In this document: positions 1-12,307 of the stretch, piece by piece
How the letters are laid out: each line of letters opens with the position of its first letter
Position numbering within the stretch: position 1 is the first letter of the stretch
Assembly (NCBI RefSeq): GCF_035046505.1
Contig: NC_089823.1
Location: 736,767 to 800,766, forward strand
Length of the DNA: 64,000 nucleotides
From: Tiliqua scincoides
Taxonomy: Eukaryota > Chordata > Lepidosauria > Squamata > Scincidae
Direction: 5' to 3'
Position numbers and translations under genes: made by a program
The notes under the pieces: model-generated
What the model was told of the DNA's origin: nothing
The model's database searches: none
The model's input: only the letters and a program-made list of their open reading frames with translations

Positions 1-1169
1 CCCGTCTCATGCAGTGCGGAGAAGAGACCCACAGGACCGTCACTGTGCCCCTCGGACTGCGCTCTGGACTCCCCCGTGGCAGGACGGCACCACCCAGGAG
101 TCCAGCCGTGTTCTGCAGCTCTCCCCCCCCCCGGCAACTTCTCAACCAGCTCAGGCCACAGAGTGATGGGTTTTCCCGAGGAAGGTCTGGCCAGTTTGGG
201 CGGCAGTCCAGCAAGGGCGGCAGCAGGACCGGCCGTGGCTAGCAAGGGGAAGAGGAACTGCCCAGCGTGGTGGCCCAGCTCCACAGTTTGCCTGGAGTGA
301 GCTGCCTTGTGCTCCTCTCTGCAGAAGAGCCCACTGGACTTCCCTGGGGCTGCTGCGGTGGGGCTTCTCCTTCTCGCCTTTGGGACTTCACTGCAGCACA
401 AACATCACCTGGGGAGAGAGGCGGCTCTGGGCCTGAGGGTCTGCAGGGATGATGCGCTTGGCGGCCAGCCTCTGAGCCAGCTGAACGCACCAGCCCTGTC
501 CAGTCACCCCTGGAGGCAGAGCTGGACTGTTTTGCTGCTTTAATGGTTTTATGACTGGTTCTTAAGCAATCTTGAGAAGCACCTGAAATCATTGTACATA
601 ATACATCACATCAAGATAAATACTGTGAACAGAAAATGCTCCTTTCAAGTACTCTCTCATCCCCTCCCCAATTTTGATTTCAAAGTCAAAAAGACAAGAA
701 CAATATAAAGATCAATATCCAGTAACAGTTTGTTGAATAGAAAGGAAAATTCTAAAGAAAAACTCCTGTGGCACTGGAATTGTAGAGAGGATTGCAGCCT
801 CAGTCTCTTTCTTAAGAGGGAGCATTTTCTGCAACACTACGGTTTGTTATTCAGTCTTAGATCCCTGTTCCAACTGAGCTGTGCAGTTCATTAATCCCCC
901 TAAAACCAGTTCCACTGGTAACAGCCCCCCCACCTCCAATGTGCCCTCCCTGTTCTTCCTATACAGTTGGTACCCCGGGTTGTGCTATGCCACAAGTTCT
1001 CCACATTCCACCAGCTTCCATTATGCCCCCTATGTCAATGTTTTCCCTGGCCAACAAACATTCCAGTACTCCCATCTTTGTCTGGAGACTTTGGGCATTT
1101 GCATAAAAACCCCTGTATTCAGGGTCTCCACAAAAGGTCTGCTTGTTTGCACCGTCATCCCCTCAGCCT
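1..1169. other. No gene recognised
   Basis: The first 600 bases are GC-rich and the next 500 AT-richer. The reading frames here are short, overlap on both strands and match no protein family I know. It could be an untranslated end of a gene outside the window or plain intergenic DNA. Confidence 0.4.
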
Positions 1170-2122
1170 CTCAGTCTCCAGAAGGACCTCTCCAAGCTGG
1201 CAGAATGGGCAGCAAAATGGCAGATGCGTTTCAATGTAAGTAAGTGTAAAGTCAGGCACACTGGGGCAAAAAATCAAAACTTCACATATAGGCTGATGGG
1301 TTTTGAGTGGTCTGTGACAGATCAGATCTTGGGGTGGTGGTGGACAGCTCAATGAAAGTGTCGACCCAATGTGCGGCAGCAGCGAAGAAGGCCAATTCTA
1401 TGCTGGGGATCACTAGAAAAGGTATTGAGAACAAAACGGCTAATATTACGTATAATGCTGTTTTACAAATCGATGGTAAGGCCACACCTGGAGTATTGTG
1501 TCCAGTTCTGGTCGCCACATCTCAAAAAGGACATAGTGGAAATGGAAAAGATGCAAAATAGAGCGACTAAGATGATTACTGGACTGGGGCACCTTCCTTA
1601 TGAGGAAAGGCTACAGCGTTTGGGCCTCTTCAGCCTAGAAAAGAGACGCTTGAGGGGGGACATGATTGAGACATACAAAATTATGCAGGGGATGGACAGA
1701 GTGGATAGGGAGATGCTCTTTACACTCTCACATAATACCAGAACCAGGGGACATCCACTAAAATTGAGTGTTGGGAGAGTTAGGACAGACAAAAGAAAAT
1801 ATTTCTTTACTCAGCGCGTGGTCGGTCTGTGGAACTCCTTGCCACAGGATGTGGTGCTGGCGTCTAGCCTAGACGCCTTTAAAAGGGGATTGGACGAGTT
1901 TCTGGAGGAAAAATCCATTATGGGGTACAAGCCATGATGTGTATGCGCAACCTCCTGATTTTAGGAATGGGTTAAGTCTGAATGCCAGATGTAGGGGAGG
2001 GCACCAGGATGAGGTCTCTTGTTATCTGGTGTGCTCCCTGGGGCATTTGGTCGGCCGCTGTGAGATACAGGAAGCTGGACTAGATGGGCCTATGGCCTGA
2101 TCCAGTGGGGCTGTTCTTATGT
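1170..2122 (+). mobile_element. CR1-type LINE, 5'-truncated 3' part
   Basis: This copy starts inside the reverse transcriptase, at the LAEWAAKWQMRFNVSKCK region just after the catalytic FADD box, and runs through the C-terminal domain ([37 protein letters not shown]) to the 3' untranslated end. It finishes in the family's short ATGTTCTT-type tail. The frame is broken in the first half, so it is a dead insertion. The C-terminal frame at 1371-1937 is still open, which suggests moderate age. Confidence 0.9.
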
Positions 2123-2482
2123 TAGTTAGAACAGACAAAAGAAAATATTTCTTTACTCAGTGTGTGGTTGGTCTGTGGAACTCCTTGCCACAGAATGTGT
2201 TGATGGCGTCTGGCCTGGACGCCTTTAAAAGGGGATTGGACGAGTTTCTGGAGGAAAAATCCATTATGAGTTACAAGCCATGATGTGTGTATGCAACCTC
2301 CTGATTTTAGAAATGGGCTATGTCAGAATGCCAGATGCAAGGGAGGGCGCCAGAATGAGGTCTCTTGTTATCTGGTGCGCTCCTTGGGGCATTTGGTGGG
2401 CCACTGTGAGATCCAGGAAGCTAGACTAGATGGGCCTTTGGCCTGATCCAGCAGGGCTCTTCTTATGTCTTATGTTCTTAGT
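2123..2482 (+). mobile_element. CR1-type LINE 3' end, directly abutting the previous copy
   Basis: A second, shorter CR1 piece begins at the GTTAGAACAGACAAAAG region and runs to the usual tail at about 2480. It lies in the same orientation with no spacer after the copy ending near 2122, so it was either inserted into the tail or made by local duplication. Confidence 0.85.
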
Positions 2483-5021
2483 CTGCTGGACCAGCTGTCC
2501 CATCCCATCGTGCTTCCTCTCCTAATTCCTCCTCTGTTGTTAACTTGCTGTTCTTGAACCTCCCTGTCTTCATTCATGGGGATGAGGAATCCCGAACCGG
2601 GCACCCATCAGCTCCTGTTGGCTTTCCGCCAGGGGTCAGATTAAAAGCTGCTCTGTTTAAAACCTTGTTTTCATGTTACGTGCCAGCAGTCTGGGTTCAA
2701 GAGAAGCCCGTCTCTCTTGCACAGCCCGGCTTGTTCCGAAACGCTCCCCAGTGCCTAATAAATCTAACCCCCTCCCATGTTCCTGACTGTAGAATACCCA
2801 CTACAAGGAACCCCTGAGCTGGAGCCGTATCCCTAGTGTGCATGGATATGGGCACAGCTCCCGAGGAAGGGGTCCCCACTGGGGATAGTTTCCCTCTTCC
2901 CCCGACCCTAAGACTTCCTTTCATGGCAGCCGCGGAGTGGCTTGTCGGAGGGTGGGATCTTCACATCCCTGGTGGTCTCAGTGAGGTCCCCCTCTGCCTT
3001 CCTCTGCTTCTGCAGGCCAGCTGCCAGGGCTGTGAGGGAGCCTGGAGCTCTTTGCACTGAGCAGACACCCACACACAGAGTCACCGTTCTGTGGAAAACA
3101 CTTGATTGTCCCCGCCCTGCTGCTGCCTTTCCACCTTCATAGTTTTGTTGCTTTCGTTTCCTGGTTGGGTTTAGCAAAGGAAGCTTAACGTACTTGGCAG
3201 TGGGGCGCACCTGCTGCCTCGGCTGCCGTCCTTCTGCTCTAACTCACACAGAGGCTTAACTCGCTTGTACAAGGGGAGTTCAGTGGGTGGTCACATCTCT
3301 CCACCTTGCAGATGCTCTGGTGGGTACAACTGTCGGCAAGGACCCCTGAGGTTTGCTACTCACCTGGGAGAGGGGTTTTTCCAAATGGGCCCCTCTGCCT
3401 GGTCTCTTCATTCTGGGCTGGTGGCCCTTTGCACACAAAACTACCAGAGTTTTTCCCTGTTGAGCTGCTGGCCCAATAAAGGGAAAGTGAGCAGGAGAGG
3501 GTGCAGCTGGGTGCTACTCCCATTGTCCAGCCTGCTTCTCCTGGGACATGCTCCCCCCTTTCCCTGACACACTAATAGCAGAAAAGCGGGGGGGGGGGGA
3601 GAGACACAGGCCTGGAGGTGCTCTCTGTCTTCAAGGGAAAGCCTGCACTGTGTTGTGGCTTTGACTTTTTTCCCCCCCATTTCAAAGTGGGTGGGAGGGT
3701 GCTGATGTCAAATTCTGCCCTGAATATGTGTGCCACCTTCACCCCAACCTCTCAGCTTCCAGTGGAGTCCCTGTGCTACACACATACATGGGCAGCAGGA
3801 ATGCCAAACGGTCAGCTGGGACCAAAGATCTCATTTTGTTTGGCCCACAAGGATCCCAGAAAGAGCCTTGCATGGCCCTCACTCTCTCTTGAAGGGACCT
3901 GAGCCTGCAAGCCCCACCTCTCAGGGAGGAGTGCAAAAGTGGCTTTCCTTCTGCTGGGCAGGGGGCACCAGGCATGGAGGAATATGGCTTTGCTGGAAGT
4001 CAGTCAGCAAAAGTGTCTGGGAGGTTCTCCTGTCTCAAGTTTGTCATTTCAGTGCTAAATAGAAAATGCGTCCCTGTCTGGAAGGGAGTCAGTGGGGGGA
4101 CTGGAGAAGGTTTCCATGCCAACAGCCTCCTCCACTTGACCTGAGGGCCCTGCAAGCCCTGTCTCGGCTACCCTCCCCTGGTCAGATCAGACCAGCTCAT
4201 GGCTGCCGTGTGGCTTTCCAGAAGCTGGCCATGATGAGGCCATGCTGAGGGACCCCAAAAGATTCCACAACCGCCTTGGATCAAAATCGGGGGGGGGGCG
4301 TCTTTCCACTGGGAGAAAGAGGGTGCCCTGGGGGAGACTCTCAGGGTGCAGTGAGCCACTTCCAGAGAGTGGACAGACCCCCCACATCCTAAAATGGCCC
4401 ACTTGGAATATCTGGCTGTAGAAACACCACTGGCTCCTGCTTTGCTGGCCTCCTGCACTTCCTCTCTGGCAGACCATGAGTGAAGCAACACACGAGGCTT
4501 CCTCCTGCTGGCCCCCAGCCCCCTGGGACATCCAGACAGAGGAACGGTCAAGGAGGTCTGCTGAGGATCCCTGCTGAGCAGGACATCCCCACTGGGGTGA
4601 GCTGCAGTCCATAAATGTTCCTGCACTCACTGCAGAAAATCCAAAGAAGGACTTGGCTTCTTGTGGGCTGAGCAGAATTCTCCCTGTGCACTCGAAGAGC
4701 AGCTGGGTGAGTTGCATTGCATGGGGCGCCGTTTGCCCTGGGCTTAGGGTCAGCAAGGGCATGGGTGAAATGCACTCGTTTTGCCACCCTTTCCCCACCA
4801 TCATTCCTGCCTTCTTTCCCTTCCTGATTCCTGTTCAGAATCTTCCAGAGGCCAAGAAGGGGTTTCATCATCTGGCACCCTCTAGAACAGCAACAGCCTC
4901 CTGCTCGCTCACCTCCAGCAGTGGGAGACCTCCATGCCCAGCTCTTCTGCCTTCTGAGGCCGTCTCTGTTCACTGGAACAGGAGAAGCTACCTGGGACTC
5001 AGCCAGGCCCCTGGTCCTTTG
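2483..5021. other. No gene recognised
   Basis: Unique-looking, moderately GC-rich DNA with an 11-base G run near 3589. No splice-bounded coding exon, RNA gene or named repeat could be recognised. Reading frames of up to about 200 codons occur on both strands but show no domain or composition bias. Confidence 0.4.
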
Positions 5022-6522
5022 CAGTGGCGTCACTAGGATTCCTGTCACCCGGTGCGGGAGGCCTGCGTCTCACCCCACACAGTGGGTGGGGCAATGGCTC
5101 AGGTGGTGGGCGTGGTGATGTACCATAGTCCTGCCCCTACTGGTTTTTTGGCTGTACCTTTTGTTAGAACACAGATATTTCAATGTGGTTTGTTTCATTG
5201 CATTCCGCATGAAATTACGCATTGATTTAGTGATTTTGAAAACTTGTAGAGTCACACACACACACACACCCCTGTGTTAACTTACTAACACCTTATTGCA
5301 GCATTTCTCAAACTTTTAGCACTGGGACCCACTTTTTAGAATGACAGTCTATCCATGACCCATTGGAAGTGATGTCATGGCCAGAAGTGACATCATCAAG
5401 CAAATTAAAATAAATAATTATAAATAATTAAATTAAAATAAAAGAAATAATTAAATAAGGGGGAGCCAGCCCTGTTCCACCAAGTGAATCTACTCTGAAG
5501 TAAGTCCTATTGTGGTCAATGGGGCTTACTCTCAGGAAAGTGTGGGTAGGATTGCAGCCTGTGAGCCCAATCCTATGCGTGAAGTAAGTCCCACACAGAT
5601 CAATGGAGCTTACTCTGTAGTCTGCCTGCAATAACACCCCCCAAAAAGAATCAGTGAGATTTCGAGCCCTCCCAGTGACCAGTTTAAAGTTCTTCTATTT
5701 CAGGCATATCAAGATGAAGACCCTCCTGGCTTTACAAGTGCAAAATAGAAAACTTCCCCTTACCAGTTGAAGCCTCTTTTTTTGTCCTTTTTTGGGGGGG
5801 GGGAGGCTGCCTTCTGGAGCATCTCCAGCTCCATCGGATCAGGACCCTTCTGGTGTCCTCACATTTCCCTTTGCCTGGCCTGACTAGCAGCCAAGGCACA
5901 TCTGCCTACTAGTGAGTAAACACAACCTTGAGGCTGCTTGGCTTTCAATAGGGCTCAAAAGACTGCAGCTGGGAGGGAGACAGGAACCTCCTTCTCCCTT
6001 TTGTGTTTTTGGGGGCTGCATTCATTGGATCTGACCATTCTGCTTGGAGTCCTCTCATTCTGCCCTTTCCGACGGACTACTCGCAAGTAAACGTGGCCAC
6101 GTGGCTTCGTTTGGGCTCAGACAGCAGCTGGGAGGGATGGGACTTTCTCAGGTGTTTTTTGGAGGCTGCATTCATTGGATTGGGACCATTCTGGTGTCAT
6201 TGGATTCTTCTCCACCTGCCCTTTCCAACGGACTATGGCAAGTATGCCTACTCGCGAGTAAACGCGCGATACGGCTCACTTTCACTTTCCATAGGGCTCC
6301 ATGCATTTTTCCTTCCCGTTTTTTGGCCATAACTTTTGAAGGAAAGGAGCGATTTCCATTCTGCTTTTCGCACTGCACTCCGCTGGCCATTCCACATCCA
6401 ACGGTGTGTGGCATGATAGCTCCTAATGCTGTGAAGTTAGCACATCCTCCCCCCAGGGTACGTCTCCCCCCCCCCCCCGCGCATCACCCAGTGCGGCCTG
6501 CACGCACCTCGCGACACCAGTG
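5022..6522. mobile_element. Non-autonomous hAT-like DNA transposon, about 1.5 kb
   Basis: The left end reads CAGTGGCGTCAC and the right end is an imperfect inverted match (GCGACACCAGTG). Both are flanked by the same 8 bases, GTCCTTTG, at 5014-5021 and 6523-6530. An 8-base target duplication with CA..TG ends fits the hAT superfamily. No transposase frame is present. Inside are a short CA run near 5253, an older repeat beginning CAGCATTTCTCAAAC near 5299, and two diverged direct repeats built on GGCTGCATTCATTGGAT (near 6012 and 6167). The boundaries rest on the duplication; the class rests on end type only. Confidence 0.65.
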
Positions 6523-6602
6523 GTCCTTTGCACCTGCTCCCTGCAGTGGAGGGATACTGCCCTGCTGGTGCTACCTGAGAATCTGGGGGCCTTTTGCACA
6601 CA

Positions 6603-6666
6603 CAGGTAGACCTATGGCCTGATCCAGTGGGGCTGTTCTTATGTTCTTATGTTATGTTCTTATGTG
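6603..6666 (+). mobile_element. CR1 extreme 3' tail fragment
   Basis: About 60 bases match the last part of the CR1 3' end (GCCTGATCCAGTGGGGCTG followed by repeated TTCTTATG units). It is a very short 5'-truncated insertion. Confidence 0.75.
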
Positions 6667-6865
6667 GTACCACTGAGCTCTGGTACTGCACCTGCTCCCC
6701 TCAGCATGTGAACTTGAGGTGGGCAAATTGGTCACTGTTTCTCATTGTCCTTCCTTGGCCCAGCCTAAGCAAAAATGGTTCCTGCCCCCAACCCAACTGA
6801 GCAATCTGACCATCGCTGCCCTCCTCTGAAGCTTCCTTGGGTGTTAGATCAAGGCCCCAATCTTC

Positions 6866-7395
6866 ATAAGAACATAAGAACAGCCCCACTGGATCAGGCC
6901 ATTGGCCCATCTAGTCCAGCTTCCTGTATCTCACAGCGGCCCACCAAATGCCCCAGGAGGCACACCAGATAACAAGAGACCTCATCCTGGTGCCCTCCCC
7001 TGCATCTGACATAGCCCATTTCTAAATCAGGAGGTTGCGCATGCGCATCATGGTTTGTAACCCGTAATGGATTTTTCCTCCAGAAACTTGTCCAATCCCC
7101 TTTTAAAGGTGTCTAGGCCAGACGCCATCACCACATCCTGCGGCAAGGAATTCTACAGACCAACCACACGCTGAGTAAAGAAATGTTTTCTTTTGTCTGT
7201 CCTAACTCTCACAACACTCAATTTTAGCAGATGTCCCCTGATTCTGGTGTTTATCCTTTATCCTTCCCGTGCATAATTTTGTATGTCTCAATTATGTCCC
7301 CCCTCAGGCGTCTCTTTTCTAGGCTGAAGAGGTCCAAACGCTGTAGCCTTTCCTCATAAAGAAGCCTTTCAAGAAGGCCCAGTAATCCTGTCTTG
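6866..7395 (-). mobile_element. CR1-type LINE 3' end, reverse strand
   Basis: Read on the minus strand this goes from the [20 protein letters not shown] coding segment through the C-terminal domain to the standard tail at 6866. It is 5'-truncated and diverged, with interruptions in the coding part. Confidence 0.85.
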
Positions 7396-8338
7396 GGGGA
7401 GAGAAGGCTGACCCTCTGCCTGCTAGAGCCAGGAAAGTTATAGGGTCTTTTACAAAGGAAAAAAAGGAATTTTTGGCAGGACAAAGGAGTTTGCGGACCT
7501 TTTATAGCTATGCATCTTGAGCTTCTGGGTTTGACTGAGTCCTGCTGAACAATGCAGTATGGCAGGGTGTGTTGCCTCAGATTCAGGCTGAGACCTTGAC
7601 CCAGAGTCAGAAAAGAACTACCCAGTTGGGCAACTGTAATGTAAGTTAACATCCAGGCAGGACTTTGTTCTTGTTGACTGTCCTTCATCCTTAGAGGAGC
7701 CCCTCCTTGGAAGCCAGCAGATCTCGCCCCCTTTCACAGGTTAGGGGGCCTGCCTGACTCTGAAACCAAGACGAGATCAGTTTGAATTGCACTTGTTTGG
7801 GAAAGAGGGTGTCCAACAGGAGTGCTCCCTCCAACCCCTCGCCCCCCTCTCAGCTCAGTGAAGGTGAACCCCTTTTAGCAGGCTTCATGATACTGGAAAG
7901 GGCAATGGGGGTGCTGGGAACTGTGGGGGCTCACCGGCTTTGTTTTCTTTCCCACCGTCTTATTCTCTTCCTATAAAAAATGAAACAAAAGAGGGTGACT
8001 GGGTGGGAGGTGGGAAATGGGAGGCATTCGACAGCCTGCAGCTCTAGGAGCAGCGTGGCACAGCCGCCTACATGTGAAGGCAGGGGTGGGGGAGGAGAAC
8101 ATGTAGCCCTGTGGAAGGCACCGAGGTGGGTGGTGGTGATGGTGATGATGATGGAGGGCCAGAGGCGGGAATAGAGGGGTCGCTTCAGTGTAGGTGGAGC
8201 TTGGGGGGCCTGAGCAGGTCACCCATTGCATGAGGGCAAAGCAGTTGATTCTGAACAGGCCATGAATACCTGAAGCCTTCAGAGAGGCTGAGGACCAGCC
8301 GAGTCACTCTGCTGTGCCTTTGTTTCCAGCGCAGAGAT
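7396..8338. other. No gene recognised; upstream region of the receptor gene
   Basis: The segment 7400-7735 has no recognisable coding or repeat identity. Just before the receptor start a pyrimidine tract followed by TTTCCAG (near 8330) could be a splice acceptor. Receptor genes of this family often have a non-coding 5' exon spliced close to the start codon, but this is inference. Confidence 0.35.
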
Positions 8339-9343
8339 ATGTTCAGGACTAACAGAAACAGCACCATGTGTTCCAACCACTCAGCCTCCAGTCCTCCAAT
8401 GTTCCTCTTGACAGGCTTCCCTGGGCTAGAGGAACATCATGCCTGGATCTCCATCCCCATCTGCTCCATGTACCTGGTGGCCATTGCAGGGAACTGCACT
8501 GTCCTCTTTATCATCAGAACAGACCAAGCCCTCCACGAGCCCATGTACTACTTCCTCTCCATGCTGGCATTTGTGGACCTTGGCTTGTCTGCTACCACTT
8601 TGCCCACCATGTTGAGTGTCCTCTGGTTCAACCACCGCACCATCAACTTCAATGCCTGCCTGGTCCAGATGTACTTCATCCACACCTTCTCCATTGTTGA
8701 GTCAGGCGTTCTGCTCTCCATGGCCTTTGATCGCTTGGTGGCCATTCAGAACCCTCTGAGATACACAAGTATCCTGACCAATGAGACCATCGTCAAGATT
8801 GGCACGGGGGTGGCCGTCCGGGCTGCCTTCCTGGTGTTCCCGGCCTCCTTCCTCTTGAAGAGGCTGCAATTTGGCAGAGAGAACGTGCTGTCGTATCCGT
8901 TCTGCGTGCACCAAGACATCATGAAGGCTGCACGTTCTGACAGGAGAGTCAGCAGCACCTACGGCTTGCTGGTGATGCTGTCATCGACTGCTGTGGATTC
9001 ACTGCTGCTTGTCCTGTCCTACCTGGTGATTCTCAAGAACGTGCTGGCCGTCGCTGCCCAGGGGGAACGCTTGCGGGTGCTGAACACGTGCGTCTCCCAC
9101 ATCTGTGCTGTCCTCACTTTCTACACCCCCATGCTCGGCCTGACTATGATCCACCGATACGGGAAGCATGCACCCCCCATGGTTTACACCCTCATAGCCA
9201 ATGTTTACCTGCTGGTGCCCCCTGTGATGAACCCTGTCGTGTACAGCGTGAAAACCAAGCAGATCCGGACACGGATAGTCATGAAGTTTCAGAGGGGGGA
9301 GAGGACTGCAGGAATGTCAATGCGGCCGAATCCTAGCTGCTAA
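8339..9343 (+). CDS. Class I olfactory receptor, OR51-like
   Basis: A single-exon seven-transmembrane odorant receptor of 334 codons, expected in olfactory neuron membranes and signalling through a Golf-type G protein. It shows the class I hallmarks: N-terminal FLLTGFPGLEEHHAW, GN in TM1 (residue 52), a PMYYFLSMLA loop, MAFDRLVAI at the end of TM3, a long second extracellular loop with conserved cysteines, FYTP in TM6 and PPVMNPVVYSVKT in TM7. The usual MAFDRYVAI box has Leu in place of Tyr. A second start at 8366 (MCSNHS) would give 325 residues, nearer the usual 310-320, and is equally plausible. The frame is intact. Comparable receptors flank beta-globin genes in other amniotes. Subfamily assignment is from memory of family motifs. 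Confidence 0.93.
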   Translation: MFRTNRNSTMCSNHSASSPPMFLLTGFPGLEEHHAWISIPICSMYLVAIAGNCTVLFIIRTDQALHEPMYYFLSMLAFVDLGLSATTLPTMLSVLWFNHRTINFNACLVQMYFIHTFSIVESGVLLSMAFDRLVAIQNPLRYTSILTNETIVKIGTGVAVRAAFLVFPASFLLKRLQFGRENVLSYPFCVHQDIMKAARSDRRVSSTYGLLVMLSSTAVDSLLLVLSYLVILKNVLAVAAQGERLRVLNTCVSHICAVLTFYTPMLGLTMIHRYGKHAPPMVYTLIANVYLLVPPVMNPVVYSVKTKQIRTRIVMKFQRGERTAGMSMRPNPSC

Positions 9344-9745
9344 AAGTGTGGGGCTGGATGTGTCCTGTCCCCTCCACCCCCCTCCCGGAAATACCCTCCA
9401 AGCATCTACTATGGCAAGAATGACAATGAACTGGAAGGGAAACGCCAGCGCTTGGAAGGCCTGTGGTGCCAAGAGGAGCAGCGCTCAGGGCCGGAAGGCA
9501 GCTTAGAGGCGATGATATTAGGAAAAGCTCCTGTGGCGAAGCTGTGTGGAGAGGAGCAGCCGTTCTGGCGCACCAGCCATGTCATGTGCACATGTGCCGT
9601 TTCCGTGGAGATCACCTGCTTGCAGCACAAAGAGCCAGTGTAGGCTTGTTACCAAGAGCTGGCAGTGGGCATCCGAGTAAAACATATTTCTCTGGAAAAG
9701 CATGGGGGGGGAGAGCCTTTACTGTGACCTGCAGAAAGGGGGGGG

Positions 9746-9748
<3 letters not shown>

Positions 9749-9790
<42 letters not shown>
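9749..9790. repeat. AG dinucleotide microsatellite
   Basis: A near-perfect AG run of about 21 units follows a G run. Together with the second array 85 bases on, it creates a spurious Arg-Glu open frame that should not be taken as a gene. Confidence 0.95.
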
Positions 9791-9794
<4 letters not shown>

Positions 9795-9872
9795 GCCAAC
9801 AGCTGGATCAACAGCTCTTGGCCTGGATAGCAGATCTGCATCCTGCAGAGAATCCCCTCCTTTAAAGAAAAG

Positions 9873-9874
<2 letters not shown>

Positions 9875-9936
<62 letters not shown>
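9875..9936. repeat. AG dinucleotide microsatellite
   Basis: A perfect AG run of about 31 units on the same strand as the array at 9749. Length is likely to vary between individuals. Confidence 0.95.
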
Positions 9937-9939
<3 letters not shown>

Positions 9940-11395
9940 CAAAGCAAGGATCGTGGTCCTAGTATAATAGGACAGGAATACAAGTGCTGTTTCCAAGTAT
10001 TTTCAGCCCAAAGAATGAACAGCAAGCTGTGGCGCAGCATGTTCCTGGCCCAAAGCTCCTGGCCCCACTGCACACCACCCTCCTCCTCCTCCTCCTCAAG
10101 ACTCCTCCACTACAGTCCTACCCCAGCCCCTTCCTCCTGCCTTCTGACCTCAGGGCTCCCTTCTGGTGCTGCCCCCATGCTCCAACCCCCCCCTTTTGAG
10201 GCACTCCTTCCACCCCCTGTCTGCCACCTCCACGCCCTGCCAGTGTTTCTGAGCACTGGGCTGGCATGTCATGAAGGGCACCTATTGTGGCAGCCTGCCC
10301 AGCTGGGCACACCCACACCCACCCTGTGCCCTTTGCTGCATCACTGGCAGCAGCTGGTGTGGCTGTCAACCTGCTGCCCCCCTGTTCTCTTGGCACTGCC
10401 CACCATGGCAGCAGAGAACAGGTGGCTCGTGATGACCGAGGAGCAATACCCCTTGGAGCCCAAGAAGTAATGGAGTGAGGATGCTACAGACCCTGTTTGG
10501 ACACAAAGTGGAATGGGAAAAGCCTTGGTAGAATAGCCCTGTGCCACCAGCCCAAGCAATCAGACCAGGTGTGGGGAGCGGCAACTGGGCAAAACCCCTC
10601 CCAAGAAAATACAGAACCTCAGGGATTCCTATCAAAACCAGTCTCATGGAGACTGCGAGGAGATGTGACAATCCATGTACTTCTTGTACCAGAAACTGGA
10701 CAGACTGAGGGTTAAAATATAACACTTTATTTAAGCTTTTTTGGCCCAACATTGCAGATACGCTACAGGGATGTAATACGTACACCTGCGGGCTGGGCAA
10801 AAATGGGGTAAAATATTAAACAAAAACTCCACTGTTATTTAATTATTACATCAACTCGATGGTGAGCTATCTAAATAACAGCGGCTTTCATTCCCCCAAA
10901 ATGGCAGGGAGGCATATAACGACCTTGCTATATGCCGATGATGCCCCAATTGGCCTCAGACGAGCTCTGAGGGCCTTGGCTTTATACTGTAAAGGGAACT
11001 CTCTGATCATCAATTGCCATAAAACCAAAATTATGGCCTTTTCTAAAAGACTAAAGACCCACTCTTGGTGGATTAATAAACATAAAATAGAGCAGGTAAC
11101 TCATTTCAAGTATGTGGGTGTAATATTACAGTCAAATGACTCGAGGAGAGCTCATGGGGAACAGGTAGCATTAAGTGCAAGTTCCTCACCAATTCTACAA
11201 TTTATGTATACCAAAGGAGGACAATATTTCAAGCTTTTTCAAGCTAAAGTGTTATCCCAATTATTATATGGTGCGCAACTGGGACCTCTACCTAATATTA
11301 GAACCCTAAAATGTGTTCAATCTAAGTTTCTTCAGGCAGCGTTGGGGATGCCTAGGGGTATCTCAAACTCGATGTTGTGACTTGAGACAGGAAAA

Positions 11396-11720
11396 ATAAA
11401 TACTAATAATAATAACTTTATTTTTACCCCGCCTTTCTCCCCGAAGGGACTCAAGGCGGCTTATAACAGGTTAAAACAGATTAAGAACATAATTTAAAAA
11501 CAGATAAAAGCATATTAACACATATCATAAAAATAGTAGTCAGATAAAAAGTAGTAAAAAGGTAAAAAGAGCATAGAGCAGCAAGTCATAAAAGAATCAG
11601 GACAAATTAAGATAGAGGCCAGAGTATGGATAACAATCTTTTCATACTGGTTAAGGCTTCGTTCGATATCCAATGGACTTGCCCGACTAATTCTCCAGGA
11701 TTAGTGCAGGTGCACTAAGC
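11396..11720 (-). repeat. Reverse-strand L2/SINE-like 3' end with ATA-rich tail
   Basis: On the minus strand the core reads GCCGCCTTGAGTCCCTTC then GGGGAGAAAGGCGGGGTA, ending in a TTATTA microsatellite tail at 11396-11420. The same 3' end type occurs at 15940-15990 and 40935-41012. It is typical of L2-mobilised repeats in reptiles. The upstream limit is uncertain. Confidence 0.55.
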
Positions 11721-11722
11721 GA

Positions 11723-12307
11723 CTCCAGGTGCAAAAGAGAGCGACTAAGATGATTACAGGGCTGGGGCACCTTCCTTATGAGGAAAGGCTACGGCGTTTG
11801 GGCCTCTTCAGCCTAGAAAAGAGACGCTTGAGGGGGGACATGATTAAGACATACAAAATTATGCAGGGGATGGACAGAGTGGATAGGGAGATGCTCTTTA
11901 CACTCTCACATAATACCAGAACCAGGGGACATCCACTAAAATTGAGTGTTGGGCGGGTTAGGACAGACAAAAGAAAATATTTCTTTACTCAGCGCGTGGT
12001 CGGTCTGTGGAACTCCTTGCCACAGGATGTGGTGCTGGCGTCTAGCCTAGACGCCTTTAAAAGGGGATTGGACAAGTTTCTGGAGGAAAAATCCATTATG
12101 GGATACAAGCCATGATGTGTATGCGCAACCTCCTGATTTTAGAAATGGGTTATGTCAGAATGCCAGATGCAAGGGAGGGCACCAGGATAAGGTCTCTTGT
12201 TATCTGGTGTGCTCCCTGGGGCATTTGGTGGGCCGCTGTGAGATACAGGAAGCTGGACTAGATGGGCCTATGGCCTGATCCAGTGGGGCTGTTCTTATGT
12301 TCTTATG
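11723..12307 (+). mobile_element. CR1-type LINE 3' end inside an older LINE
   Basis: Begins at the [19 protein letters not shown] segment, keeps an open C-terminal frame of about 128 codons (11729-12115) and ends with the standard tail and TTCTTATG repeats. It interrupts the degraded LINE at 10859-13335, so it is younger than that element. Confidence 0.9.

Noticed and set aside
7396-7735. A possible long terminal repeat
   Set aside because: No matching second copy, no clear termini and no internal region were found.
9463-10470. A 335-codon open frame with long Arg-Glu repeats
   Set aside because: The Arg-Glu runs are translations of AG microsatellites and the rest has no domain or splice support.
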